From Candidatus Amphrikana amoebophyrae (GTDB lineage Bacteria; Chlamydiota; Chlamydiia; Chlamydiales; JACRBE01): 51,541 nt of DNA. The stretch spans positions 1 to 51,541 of the forward strand of contig JAUHQG010000061.1 in the NCBI GenBank assembly GCA_030408475.1, in the 5' to 3' direction. Under the pieces are notes generated by a model, which was not told where the DNA came from, ran no database searches, and saw only the letters and a program-made list of their open reading frames with translations. Positions 15,207 through 23,651 of this stretch are shown piece by piece. Numbering within the stretch: position 1 is the stretch's first letter; each line of letters starts with the position of its first letter. A program made the translations under genes and the position numbers.

Positions 15207-15623
15207 TTACTCGGGCGAAGATTGGTTCTGGATATATCGTTGTATGATTTCTAAAGGAGCTCCTCCACAAGATGCTGCAAAATAGCTTGGAGACCAAAGC
15301 GCATTTCCCCACAGAGATTCCTTAATTGAGGGGAACTTCTCTTTTCGAAGCATTCGAGATGAAACGCCTTTCAGAGAATTCACTAGTTTTGACACAGACG
15401 TTTTTGGAGGGTAGTTAACCAGTAAATGAACATGGTCGTGCTCACCATTAAGTTCAATTAATTCTGCTTCAAATTTCTGGCAAACATGTGAGAATATCTT
15501 CTCCAATTCAATCAAGACGATTTTAGTAAATATCTTTCTTCTATATTTGGTAACAAAGACCAAATGAATATGTATATCAAAAACACAGGTTCTTCCTGTT
15601 CGAAAAGAGCTTGATTTTTTCAT
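15207..15623 (-). CDS. tnpA: TnpA, Y1 (HUH) transposase of IS200/IS605
   Basis: A 138-aa protein of normal family length. The HUH metal-binding pair is H64-V-H66 in GEHDHVHLLV. The nucleophilic tyrosine is Y130 in LEIIQRYIQNQ. N-terminal strand motifs (VFDIHIHLVFVTKYRR) are intact. It excises and inserts the element as single-stranded DNA at a short target tetra- or pentanucleotide. The gene is complete and starts 23 bp from the divergent tnpB, so the element may still be active. Confidence 0.95.
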   Translation of the reverse strand: MKKSSSFRTGRTCVFDIHIHLVFVTKYRRKIFTKIVLIELEKIFSHVCQKFEAELIELNGEHDHVHLLVNYPPKTSVSKLVNSLKGVSSRMLRKEKFPSIKESLWGNALWSPSYFAASCGGAPLEIIQRYIQNQSSPE

Positions 15624-15646
15624 AGGCCAAATGATAACGTACTGAG

Positions 15647-16801
15647 ATGATTATAAGAAAGACTTTTAAATACCGCTTGAAACCCAATAATGCTCAACGG
15701 CGACTCTTTGCACAGTTTGCAGGATCTTGTCGCTTTGTCTATAATAGAGGTTTAGCTCAGAAAATAGAAGTCTATGAAAAGTCGAAAACTAAGCTTTCCT
15801 ATTATGATTTGAATAATCAATTGCCAGCTTTGAAACAAGAATACCCATGGTTAAAAGATGTTCATTCACAAGTTCTTCAGCAGGGGTTGAAGGATTTAGC
15901 CACCGCTTTTACTAATTTTTTTCGTCGAGTCAAAAACAAAGAAACTCCTGGATTTCCAAAGTTTAAAGCAAAAGGGCAAAGAGATTCTTTTCGCTTTCCT
16001 CAAGGGGTAAAGCTCAATGAAAACTTGGTCTATTTGCCCAAAATTGGTCTCGTTAAGTTCAAAAAATCTCGGGACATCCTAGGAGAAATCAACCAAACGA
16101 CTATCAAAAAAGAAGGAAAGCATTGGATGGTTTGCTTTTCTTGCGAATATGAATCATCGATACCAAATTATGACTTGGCATTGTCAAAGTCTTTGGGTAT
16201 AGACATGGGACTTGCCACTTATGCTACCTTTGTAAAAGGGCTAGGTAATGAAGTTGAAAAAATAGAAAATCCTCGATTTTTGAAAAAGGGTTTAAAAAAG
16301 TTACAATATTTAAGTAGAGATCTATCTCGAAAAGCTAAAAAGAGTCGAAATTGGTACAAAGCGCGTCAGAAGTTACAAAACTTCCATGGTTTTTTAAGAA
16401 ACAGCCGCAATGACTTTGCTCATAAACTCTCAACGCAACTTGTCAAAAGCCACGACATTATTTGCGTAGAGAGTTTGAGCATAAAGGCAATGCTTGGCTC
16501 TGGATCTAAAAACTTATCGCGTGCAATATCAGATGCTGGCTGGAGCGGTTTTTTAGAGAACTTAAAATATAAAGCCTCTCATGCAGGAAAAGGCTTTTTA
16601 CAAGCGGATCGATTCTATCCAAGCACCAAGAACTGTCATAATTGTGGGCAAAGGCACGAATTGAGCTTAAAAGAGCGAGTGCTTGACTGTAGTTGTGGAA
16701 ACAAAATAGATCGCGATGTAAATGCTGCAATAAATATAAAGCAGCAATGTTTAAAGGCCGTAGGAACTACGGTTATAAAGCTTGTGGAGCTGCCCCATTA
16801 G
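15647..16801 (+). CDS. tnpB: TnpB, RNA-guided nuclease of IS200/IS605
   Basis: A 384-aa, full-length protein. The N-terminal OrfB HTH region (RKTFKYRLKPNNAQRRLF) is followed by a split RuvC domain with D186 (LGIDMGLAT), E275 (ICVESLS) and D357 (DRDVNAAINI). A zinc finger lies between the last two (C330xxC333 … C348xC350). All catalytic residues are present, so the nuclease is predicted active. It should cut DNA matching the guide at the 3' end of its omega-RNA next to a target-adjacent motif, favouring retention of the element. The 3' end of the gene overlaps the omega-RNA region. Confidence 0.95.
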   Translation: MIIRKTFKYRLKPNNAQRRLFAQFAGSCRFVYNRGLAQKIEVYEKSKTKLSYYDLNNQLPALKQEYPWLKDVHSQVLQQGLKDLATAFTNFFRRVKNKETPGFPKFKAKGQRDSFRFPQGVKLNENLVYLPKIGLVKFKKSRDILGEINQTTIKKEGKHWMVCFSCEYESSIPNYDLALSKSLGIDMGLATYATFVKGLGNEVEKIENPRFLKKGLKKLQYLSRDLSRKAKKSRNWYKARQKLQNFHGFLRNSRNDFAHKLSTQLVKSHDIICVESLSIKAMLGSGSKNLSRAISDAGWSGFLENLKYKASHAGKGFLQADRFYPSTKNCHNCGQRHELSLKERVLDCSCGNKIDRDVNAAINIKQQCLKAVGTTVIKLVELPH

Positions 16802-16870
16802 GGGAGCTATGAAACAAGAATCTCTTGCCTTTAGGCGAGAGTAGTTCAACATATGTATGTTGTATTTCGA
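16740..16870 (+). ncRNA. Probable omega-RNA (TnpB guide RNA) scaffold plus guide
   Basis: Three hairpins follow each other at the 3' end of tnpB: CCGTAG-gaa-CTACGG (16758-16772), an AGCT/CCCC-atta-GGGG/AGCT stem (16788-16808) and the right-end hairpin (16822-16841). This is the expected scaffold. The guide should begin right after the element edge near 16850 and read flanking iteron-region DNA. Boundaries are estimates; no transcript data. Confidence 0.6.
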
Positions 16871-16874
16871 TTAT

Positions 16875-17616
16875 GCAACTTGTATGACGAAAGATATGGG
16901 AGTCAAGTTGCAATTAGAGACTATTAAATTTAGACGTTTATAGTGCAACTCGTATGACGAAAAACGCAATATTGAAGGTTTTACTATGACTTTTGCTAAA
17001 AGGAATAGAATAAAAGAGTTAAATAAAAACTAGGTGCAACCTGTATGACGAAGCACATAGCAATCAAGTTGCAATATAGGGTGCTATATTCAGAAGCATT
17101 CTTTGCAACTCGTATGACGAAAGTTTAGGGGTGATCAAGTGCTAACATTAATTTATAAAAAATACGACAGGATTTAAGTGCAACCAGTATGACGAAAGAC
17201 ATCGAATTAAAAATGCAACTTGTTTGACGAAAATGCATCTCTAAGAGTTGGTTTTTTATAATGCATAAAGGGGGGACGAATATAGACTTAGGGGTGCAAC
17301 TTGTATGACGAAAAGTAGAGAAACTAAGTTGCAACTTGTATGACGAAGATTTTTAAATGAATGAATTGTGGAGCTATTAGCAAAAAATTAGGTGATATTA
17401 GATTTAGGCGCAACCTGTATGACGAAGCACAAAGAAAAAAATGCAACTCATATGACGAATCCTCAAAATTTGAAAAGGGATTTCTATATTAGATTTTTTT
17501 TAGTAAGCCTATCATTATCTATGGACAGAAAGAAAAGAATGAAATCTTCAATTAATAATTTAGTGCAACTCGTATGACGAAAAAGAGGGAGGTAGGATTG
17601 CAACCCGTATGACGAA
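16875..17616 (+). repeat. Iteron cluster, right part (12 copies)
   Basis: Twelve 17-bp units of gcaac(c/t)(c/t/a)(g/a)tatgacgaa type start at 16875, 16945, 17036, 17105, 17180, 17215 (tttg variant), 17296, 17331, 17410, 17443 (catatg variant), 17565 and 17600. Spacing is irregular (33-122 bp) but often 35 bp. Short intervening frames are not genes. The cluster ends 33 bp beyond the 3' end of the pGP2-D-like gene. With the left cluster and the AT-rich repeats it defines the likely replication origin and copy-control region. Confidence 0.93.
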
Positions 17617-17649
17617 AGCTTAATGTATATTTTTTTTAATAAACGTGGA

Positions 17650-18936
17650 CTATTTGAAATTGGGATTTAGGTAAAAGATATACTTCTCTTGCTCCTTGGC
17701 GCCTCCTTTCATTTCATAAGATTGGATTAGGCCTAATTGGATTATCGTATCAATCGCCTTATCGACTTTTTTCTGAGCTCTCTTTTTTTGTCGAGTTTCT
17801 AAAAGTTTGTCTAATTTTAAGAGGTAGATCATTTTTTCTTTGTTAAGTGCCACTGTGGTTCTTTTAGATGACAACTCCCTAAGCATGTAGTCTCTTAGAA
17901 TATTCATAGCTTCGGTTACTCGACGAGTCCCCCCTGCTGCGGTACTCATTTTTTTGTGGATATCAGAAGGATATTCAATGTATTTTGAATTAATTTGGTC
18001 AACCAGGATTGGATTAAATCCAATAATCAACTCACCTTTAGATTCAAAGACATCTCCATTACCAGAGTTCATTTTTTCTAACTCACCATCTGATATATCT
18101 TCTGTATATTTGATGACTTTAATAAGAGACTGATATTCCTCTATCCTGTCAGTTCGTGTCTGCATTTTTCCATTTATCATTACTTTTCTTTTTCTATCGA
18201 AAACAAGTAGAAATTTTTTATCTGCAAGGGTCTTTAATGTTTCTCGAACAAATTGCATTTCATCAGCTGAGTAGTGACTTTTGTTTGTGTAAGCTCTGTA
18301 GAGTTCTCCTGGTTTAATAGCTATTCGGGGACTCTTTTTTGGCTCATTGCCAAAGGGGACAAGTCCATTTTCCATGTTACCTGTATAGTAGTCATTTTGA
18401 TCAGGAAAATTATTTTGACTTTTTTGATGAAGAAGTTTTTGCAAGCTATTAATTAGTTTATCTTGTGCTGGAGAAAGGCGTACCCCAATAGTTTTAACTT
18501 CAAAGGCGTGTTGATTTAGATGACTGTTAATACTAGTAGATTTTATTGTTTCTAGTTGCTGGGGCTTACCTGATTTAGGATATTCATATTTTAGCTTTTG
18601 ATCCACAAAGTGACCCGCATGGCGAATTTTTTCAGAGATAGAATTATTTGGAGAAAGGAGTCGAAATATAGTGTCATTGTGAGACTTTAAGAACTCAAGG
18701 TATTGTAACAGCTTTTTTCTATTGGGATTAGACTGTGCTTTCCTTTTTGCTCGTCCAATAAGTTCAAGGACACCTCGTTTTTTAAATTCAGCACTATTTA
18801 CTGCATCTTCAATTGGGTACCCAAACAGGTCTTCCCAAAGAATTTGAATTTCAGGGAAAAGTAGCCCCTTTTGAGTAAATTCAAGGAGCTGTTTTGTTGA
18901 CATTTCTTCTTCTATATTGCTATTTACAGTCATCAA
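17650..18936 (-). CDS. pGP2-D-like plasmid protein, candidate replication initiator
   Basis: A 428-aa protein. The C-terminal ~260 residues resemble, from memory, chlamydial pGP2-D: a GVRLSP-type strand, PRIAIKPGELYRAY, then RIEEYQSLIKVI and the near-identical NPILVDQI, followed by a long helical tail with KAIDTIIQLGLIQ. The layout (two winged-helix-like halves rich in Lys/Arg) would suit a DNA-binding initiator. The N-terminal ~140 residues are extra compared with the 354-aa pGP2-D. Its start overlaps the helicase stop by 4 nt, the pGP1-pGP2 order of chlamydial plasmids, and the iterons begin just past its 3' end. The biochemical role of pGP2-D is not settled, so initiator is an inference. 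Confidence 0.8.
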   Translation of the reverse strand: MMTVNSNIEEEMSTKQLLEFTQKGLLFPEIQILWEDLFGYPIEDAVNSAEFKKRGVLELIGRAKRKAQSNPNRKKLLQYLEFLKSHNDTIFRLLSPNNSISEKIRHAGHFVDQKLKYEYPKSGKPQQLETIKSTSINSHLNQHAFEVKTIGVRLSPAQDKLINSLQKLLHQKSQNNFPDQNDYYTGNMENGLVPFGNEPKKSPRIAIKPGELYRAYTNKSHYSADEMQFVRETLKTLADKKFLLVFDRKRKVMINGKMQTRTDRIEEYQSLIKVIKYTEDISDGELEKMNSGNGDVFESKGELIIGFNPILVDQINSKYIEYPSDIHKKMSTAAGGTRRVTEAMNILRDYMLRELSSKRTTVALNKEKMIYLLKLDKLLETRQKKRAQKKVDKAIDTIIQLGLIQSYEMKGGAKEQEKYIFYLNPNFK

Positions 18937-20285
18937 AAATCCTCAATAACGTTTTGTTGCTTACTAGAATATGAAGAAAATTTAGCAAGCATATTCGCAA
19001 AGTACAAGTGAGCTGTTCCCGTTTGTCCATGCCTGTTTTTTGCGACAATGAGTTCAGCTTGTCCAGGGCGATCATTTTTGTCATAATACTCATGCCTAAG
19101 TAAGAACATTACAACATCTGCATCTTGTTCTATGGAGCCACTCTCTCTTAAATCACTAAGAAGAGGCCTATGTTCATTCCTTTCTTCAACCTTTCTAGAA
19201 AGCTGAGCAAGACAAACTATAGGTATATGAAGTTCCATAGCAAGGTTTTTAAGTTCTCTAGTAATATTAGATATTTCTAATAAGCGTGTTTCGCCTTTTG
19301 CCTGAAGAAGTTGAAGGTAATCTATTATTAGTAGCTCAATCCCCTTTTCTTCCTTAAGAACTCTAACTTGAGTTATGATTTCTGATAAGTTACTTATTCC
19401 TTCTTGAATAAAAATAGGCATTTTAGAAACTTTCTCTTCTATAGAAAGGAGTTTCCCCCATTCTTCATTTGAGATTTTTCCTTCTCGTAGCTTATTACCA
19501 GGTATTTCACTTTCAATTGAGATCATTCTTTCATATAGCTGCATAGATGACATTTCTAAGGATATAATTCCAATCGAAGATTTGTCAGCAATTTTTTGAG
19601 CTAAATTAAGAGCAAATGCAGTTTTCCCCATTCCAGGTCTAGACGCTAAGATGATCAAGTTTGAGTTGCCTAGTCCACCAACAATTTCATCTAAATCTGG
19701 ATAACCTGATGGAACGCCATCAACAAATGGCTTTTTATATTTGTTAAAATATTTTCTTCTTTCGTCAAGAATGTTTATATACCCTTTCGCTCCATCTTTT
19801 TTACTGATAGAAGCAAAGCTAAGAGACTGGGTTGAGTTGAGTTTTTTAGCTTGTTTTGAAAATTTCTTAGAGAATTCCTCAAAAGAGAGAGTGATATTCT
19901 TTGATTGCTTTAATTCTGCAAGAAATTCGTTAACAGTTTGAAAGCCCCAACGTTTAGCCCAGCTTTCTTTAAGGATAGACATATAATGTTCTATATGGAT
20001 AGCACCTGGAGCTAGTTGAGAAAGCTCTAATATTCGGGTTATATTACCTACAGAGAGGAGTTTGTTTTCTCTTTTCAAAAACTCAATCAACAAAGGCATT
20101 TCAAAAGGTTGATTAGATTCTATATATAGCTGCATACAGCTGAATAGAATCCTGTTTTCCTTTGTATAGAAATGATGGTTCTGTAGTTCTTGGCAACAAG
20201 CTTTTGCGTCAGTAAGTGAATTGATCATTCGCCCCAGCAGAAGGTTTTCTGCTTCAGTTGACACCATTGCTTCCACACTACTCAT
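18933..20285 (-). CDS. DnaB-type replicative helicase (pGP1-D-like)
   Basis: A 450-aa protein, essentially the length of chlamydial pGP1-D. The N-terminal helical DnaB domain spans about residues 1-110. The RecA-like domain begins with the GVPSGYPDLDEIVGGL motif. Walker A is SRPGMGKT (K221) and Walker B is LLIIDYLQLL (D322). Motif H4 LAQLSRKVEER and the DLRESGSIEQDADVV arginine-finger region follow. It should load at the iteron origin and unwind plasmid DNA as a hexamer. It starts the helicase-pGP2-D unit. ParA and its partner lie upstream on the same strand. Confidence 0.94.
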   Translation of the reverse strand: MSSVEAMVSTEAENLLLGRMINSLTDAKACCQELQNHHFYTKENRILFSCMQLYIESNQPFEMPLLIEFLKRENKLLSVGNITRILELSQLAPGAIHIEHYMSILKESWAKRWGFQTVNEFLAELKQSKNITLSFEEFSKKFSKQAKKLNSTQSLSFASISKKDGAKGYINILDERRKYFNKYKKPFVDGVPSGYPDLDEIVGGLGNSNLIILASRPGMGKTAFALNLAQKIADKSSIGIISLEMSSMQLYERMISIESEIPGNKLREGKISNEEWGKLLSIEEKVSKMPIFIQEGISNLSEIITQVRVLKEEKGIELLIIDYLQLLQAKGETRLLEISNITRELKNLAMELHIPIVCLAQLSRKVEERNEHRPLLSDLRESGSIEQDADVVMFLLRHEYYDKNDRPGQAELIVAKNRHGQTGTAHLYFANMLAKFSSYSSKQQNVIEDF

Positions 20286-20342
20286 ATATTAAAACCTTTT
20301 ATGTGTTTTGTTTTTGATACTAGAATATTCACATATGAATGA

Positions 20343-20657
20343 CTAGCTACATTTGCTTTGATAAGCCTCTAGAGCTTGCTTTAATACCTTGGGATCTTTT
20401 TTATTTAAATGTTCAATCATAGATTCTGAGAGAACATCTTGAATTTTTTTCCTTTCCCAATAGGCCAGTGCTCTCACTTGCTCTAAAATATCTTCAGACA
20501 CCATAACAGATGTTCTTGCAAGAACTTCACTTTTTTTATTGCTTTTGGGTTGTACAGAAGCTTTTAGCTGTGGAGCTTTTTCAATTTTTGGCTTTGGTGC
20601 TACATTTGTGTTTTGAATTAGACTCCCCAATCCCTTGCTAAAGTTTTTTTTGCTCAT
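20343..20657 (-). CDS. Small ribbon-helix-helix-like ParA partner
   Basis: A 104-aa protein with a basic, flexible N-terminus (GLGSLIQNTNVAPKPKIEK) and a C-terminal segment patterned as ribbon-helix-helix (ARTSVMVSEDILEQVRALAY, then KKIQDVLSESMIEHL). It follows parA with a 21-bp gap. Small proteins of this build act as the centromere-binding partner of ParA in type Ib-like partition systems. That role is inferred from position and pattern. Confidence 0.65.
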   Translation of the reverse strand: MSKKNFSKGLGSLIQNTNVAPKPKIEKAPQLKASVQPKSNKKSEVLARTSVMVSEDILEQVRALAYWERKKIQDVLSESMIEHLNKKDPKVLKQALEAYQSKCS

Positions 20658-20678
20658 TATTACACTCCGGTTTTAAAT

Positions 20679-21434
20679 TTATTTACAACGACTAAGGACT
20701 TCTTTTGTTAAAGATTGATAGTCTTCTGCTCCATTAGATTTAAGATCGTATCCAAAGATATCCATTCCTGAACTCGGAGCTTCACCTAGGGCTACATTGT
20801 CTCGTATTTTTGTTTTAAGCACACTGGTAGTAAAATATTTTTTTATGGACTCTGCTACATCTCTGTTTAATATTTTTCGTTTGTCGTATTGTGTTAAAAA
20901 TACACCACCCAGCTTGAGTTTGGGATTTAGCTTTTTTTGGACTAATCCAATGACCTCATTTAATTTAGCTATTCCTTGGGTAGCTAAGAACTGTGCTTGT
21001 AAAGGAACATAAACCTCATCTGAAGCAGTAAATGCATTTAAGGTAAGCAAGCCTAAACTGGGAGGGCAATCAATAAGGACAAAGTCGTAATTGTCAGACA
21101 CCTCTGATAGTAATTCTTGTAAGATCATTTCTCTTGCAGGAACGGCTGCTAGTTCAAGCTCAGCCCCCGATAAGTCAAGTGAGGATGGGATTATATCAAG
21201 ATTTTCAGAAATTTGGATCAAAGTCTTTGATAGTTTTTTATTGTTAGTGAGTGCGTCATAAATAGTAATTTCAGGAGAAGTCACCCCGAGACTTAAAGTT
21301 AAGTTTGCTTGAGGATCTAAATCTAAAAGAAGAACTTTCTTTTTTTTTCTTGCTAACCCGGCTCCTAGGTTTACTGTAGAACAAGTTTTTCCTACTCCCC
21401 CTTTGTGGTTGGCTATACTAATAACTTTTGTCAT
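20679..21434 (-). CDS. parA: ParA partition ATPase (pGP5-D-like position)
   Basis: A 251-aa deviant-Walker ATPase. The start is set at ATG 21434 because MTKVISIANHKGGVGKT begins exactly as ParA/Soj proteins do. The frame upstream to 21482 is not conserved in style. The deviant Walker A KGGVGKT has signature Lys11 and Lys16. Walker A' LLLDLDPQANLT and Walker B FVLIDCPPSLGLLTLNA are intact. It should bind DNA non-specifically in the ATP state and position plasmid copies. The long noncoding tract upstream (21435-22171) may hold the centromere. No ParB of usual size is present; the 104-aa protein is the candidate partner. Confidence 0.93.
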   Translation of the reverse strand: MTKVISIANHKGGVGKTCSTVNLGAGLARKKKKVLLLDLDPQANLTLSLGVTSPEITIYDALTNNKKLSKTLIQISENLDIIPSSLDLSGAELELAAVPAREMILQELLSEVSDNYDFVLIDCPPSLGLLTLNAFTASDEVYVPLQAQFLATQGIAKLNEVIGLVQKKLNPKLKLGGVFLTQYDKRKILNRDVAESIKKYFTTSVLKTKIRDNVALGEAPSSGMDIFGYDLKSNGAEDYQSLTKEVLSRCK

Positions 21435-22171
21435 AAAGATCTTGCCTTGTAATATTTTGCATATGATCACTCTTATACGCATAAGATGTTTTTTGAGTAA
21501 AGAACATTCTCTACTTTAGTTAATACTTTGTTTTTAGCTCATCTTGTAGTTATGAAGCTCAACATGCATATGCTAATATAAAAAATCATGGATGCTGAAC
21601 ACGTGTTGTCTGTATCAAACATTTACAGCGTATAATAATATTGTATGTGAAAACTATATAGAAATAACTTACGTATGACGCGTAAAATATGTGCTGCACA
21701 CATAGCCAATATGCAGAGTCATTTATTTTATTTATACATTAGATGTGAATTATGTTTACAAAGTATGGTAATATTGTGTGCCTGTGGTGCGGAATATTAC
21801 TCTTATGTGATTAGTGTTAGGTGTTTGCTATGTATAAATTAATATTGCATGGAAAAGTCATATGGAAAGTGATCGGCATGTGATGATTAAGTTGATGTTG
21901 CAGTTTAGAATATCATTGCTTGTACTGAGTATTAATTTAATATTACGCATAAGCTATGTGTTTAACATGTGGTTAATACGTGGAGTCTTTGCTCTTTTCA
22001 ATATATCTTATGTTAAAAAAGGGGGCTACATATGAAGAGTAAAATAATATTAAACATATTAAATATTGCACATGTAGCGTATGTAAGGGGTATGGTCAGC
22101 TTTTTTTTGGCGGTTTTTTCATTTTTTAAAAGTTTAAAAGCGTGCACAAAAAGAAGCCTTAAAAACTCAAA
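21435..22171. other. Noncoding palindrome-rich tract, candidate centromere (parS) and parA promoter
   Basis: About 740 bp with no credible gene, the longest empty stretch in the window. It is AT-rich and full of TATGTG/CACATA-, CATATG- and ACGTG-like words. Perfect palindromes include AACACGTGTT (21598-21607) and TGTGC-t-GCACA (21690-21700). One diverged iteron-like word (acttacgtatgacgcg) lies near 21668. The location next to parA makes a partition site plausible; I could not define a regular repeat unit. Confidence 0.45.
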
Positions 22172-23431
22172 TTAATTTGAAAGTAGCCATTTATAAATAG
22201 GAACGATTCGAATTCGATGTCCATTCTCATTTATAATGTCTTCTTCATTTTCGACCAGAATCAGTCCTTCTTTCAGTTTGTAGTTTTCCATCGCTTCTAC
22301 AAGACCTTCGATTTCTCTTTTTCTTACATTTGTATCGGATAGGCTCGTTGTGACCTGTATGGCGTCAGAGACTTGATTACCTTCTCTTAGAATGAAATCG
22401 CACTCTTTCTTTTCTTTATGGAAGTAAATCTCATTCGTTTTCTGTCTAAGGTGTATGAAAACAATATTTTCAAGCAAGCGACCTCTATCTTCACTTACTC
22501 GGAAGCCAGTGACCCGAATCAGGGCAGGATCGATCATATAACTCTTTTTATTAGACTGAATTTGTTTTTTAAGTGAATGGCTGTATCGGTTAATGGAAAA
22601 GAAAAGATAGCACTGTTCAAAGTGGTCGCAATATTTTGATATTGTATGGGGGCTTTTAATTCCTACCATTTTAGCAAGATTTGTATAACTAAATTCCTTA
22701 CCGATATTGCTTGCCAAATAGAAAGCTACTTCACGAAGGGCTTTTTCATCATTGATCCTGTATCTGGTGATGATGTCTCGATATAAAATACCATCTAAAA
22801 GATCTTTCAGGTATTCAGGCTTTTTAAATTTCACATATTCAGGGATGCCGCCATCTTTAATATAATTTGAAAAGAGACCTTTTAAGAAACCTATATCTTG
22901 AGTAGAGAAGTTTTTTTTAGTGAAGAGTTGGGGAGTCTCATAATTAACAATTTCTTTGAAGGAAAGAGGGTACGCTTCCAATTGAATGTGCCTACCAGTT
23001 AAATGAGTTCCTAATTCTTTACTTAGAAGTTTTGCATTTGAGCCAGTAATAAAGATTTTCTTTCCCTGTTCGTAGAGTCTTCTTATAAACCTTTCCCAAC
23101 CATTTATATTTTGTATCTCGTCAAAAAAGAAAGTAGAGCAGTTACCAAAAATTTCTATAAGAACTTCTAAAAGGGTTTGAAAGTCCTCAACTTGAAATTG
23201 GATGAGTCGTTCATCATCAAAGTTGAAAAAGCAGCTTTGTTCTTTTAATGCTGCTTGAAGAGACCTTTGAATAGTGGATTTTCCAGATCTTCGAATCCCG
23301 CTGATAATGATGATATTAGGGTCTTCTGCAAACTCAAGTATAGTTTTGCCAAGAGTTCTTTCAAAAAACTGCTTTGGTGGGGTATATTCTGTTTGATCTG
23401 CTATTACTTGTTTGAGTATCTGGTGTTTCAT
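22172..23431 (-). CDS. AAA ATPase with C-terminal DUF4143-like domain (copy 1)
   Basis: A 419-aa protein. The start is set at ATG 23431, preceded by AAAGGAG at good spacing; an in-frame ATG at 23506 lacks this. The ATPase has Walker A SGIRRSGKST, Walker B FFFDEIQNINGWERF and sensor FITGSNAKLLS. A winged-helix-like region follows (SYTNLAKMVGIKSPHTISKY). The C-terminal DUF4143-type domain keeps a degenerate PDDEXK-like pattern (KKECDFILREGNQVSDAIQV). The cellular function of this large family is poorly known; roles in toxin-like or mobile modules have been suggested. It is divergent from a second member at 23652 with palindromic repeats between them. Confidence 0.85.
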   Translation of the reverse strand: MKHQILKQVIADQTEYTPPKQFFERTLGKTILEFAEDPNIIIISGIRRSGKSTIQRSLQAALKEQSCFFNFDDERLIQFQVEDFQTLLEVLIEIFGNCSTFFFDEIQNINGWERFIRRLYEQGKKIFITGSNAKLLSKELGTHLTGRHIQLEAYPLSFKEIVNYETPQLFTKKNFSTQDIGFLKGLFSNYIKDGGIPEYVKFKKPEYLKDLLDGILYRDIITRYRINDEKALREVAFYLASNIGKEFSYTNLAKMVGIKSPHTISKYCDHFEQCYLFFSINRYSHSLKKQIQSNKKSYMIDPALIRVTGFRVSEDRGRLLENIVFIHLRQKTNEIYFHKEKKECDFILREGNQVSDAIQVTTSLSDTNVRKREIEGLVEAMENYKLKEGLILVENEEDIINENGHRIRIVPIYKWLLSN

Positions 23432-23467
23432 GATTTGCTCCTTTAACTTTATTTTAGGGCTAAAACC

Positions 23468-23517
23468 GTGTATTGTCAATACACAGTTAGATGAAATACC
23501 GTGCATTGCTAGTGCAT
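23468..23517. repeat. Two related palindromes between the divergent ATPase genes
   Basis: GTGTATTG-t-CAATACAC (23468-23484) is a perfect palindrome. A diverged second copy, gtgcattgctagtgcat (23501-23517), lies 33 bp further, each preceded by acc. The spacing and position about 40 bp upstream of ATG 23431 suggest operator sites for the divergent promoters. Confidence 0.6.
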
Positions 23518-23596
23518 GTTTTTTTGTTTTTATGGGCGATCAAACCTCATCACTACAATAATTTACGCCATTCCTTCGGAAAACGTGAAAAAACCT

Positions 23597-23618
23597 ACGT
23601 TTTTCCTTCGAAAAACGT
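23597..23618. other. Perfect hairpin upstream of the second ATPase gene
   Basis: ACGTTTTTC-cttc-GAAAAACGT, nine paired bases with a 4-nt loop, 34 bp before ATG 23652. An imperfect copy of its right half (ttccttcggaaaacgtga) lies just upstream. Read leftward it is followed by a T-run, so it could stop leftward transcription or act as a leader hairpin. Confidence 0.5.
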
Positions 23619-23651
23619 GACTTTTTGTTTAAAAAAGGATAATATAAAAAT

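Larger units (their letters stand above)
15150..16850. mobile_element. IS200/IS605-family insertion sequence (tnpA + tnpB)
   Basis: Divergent Y1 transposase and TnpB genes are bounded by subterminal hairpins: on the left CCCCG-loop-CGGGG at 15171-15190, on the right CTCTTGCC-ttta-GGCGAGAG at 16822-16841, with the element edge about 16849-16850. The left edge is approximate. There are no terminal inverted repeats or target duplications, as expected for this family. It sits inside the iteron array and splits it. A 22-bp match to its right edge exists at 453-474. Confidence 0.88.

Noticed and set aside
17125-17334. 69-aa minus-strand frame in the iteron region
   Set aside because: Also built from iteron sequence on the opposite strand; no start signal or protein-like pattern.
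17392-17577. 61-aa frame in the iteron region
   Set aside because: It reads straight through three iterons, has no ribosome site, and its codons are dictated by the repeats.
15004-17616. CRISPR-like array from the regularly recurring 17-bp units
   Set aside because: Units are short, spacings are very irregular (21-122 bp) and no cas genes are present; one strand orientation beside replication genes fits iterons.
21435-21482. Upstream extension of ParA to 21482
   Set aside because: MTKVISIANHKGGVGKT is the canonical ParA start; the 16 extra residues do not look conserved.
23432-23506. Longer N-terminus of the 419-aa ATPase
   Set aside because: ATG 23431 has AAAGGAG at proper spacing, while the longer version runs through one of the palindromic sites.
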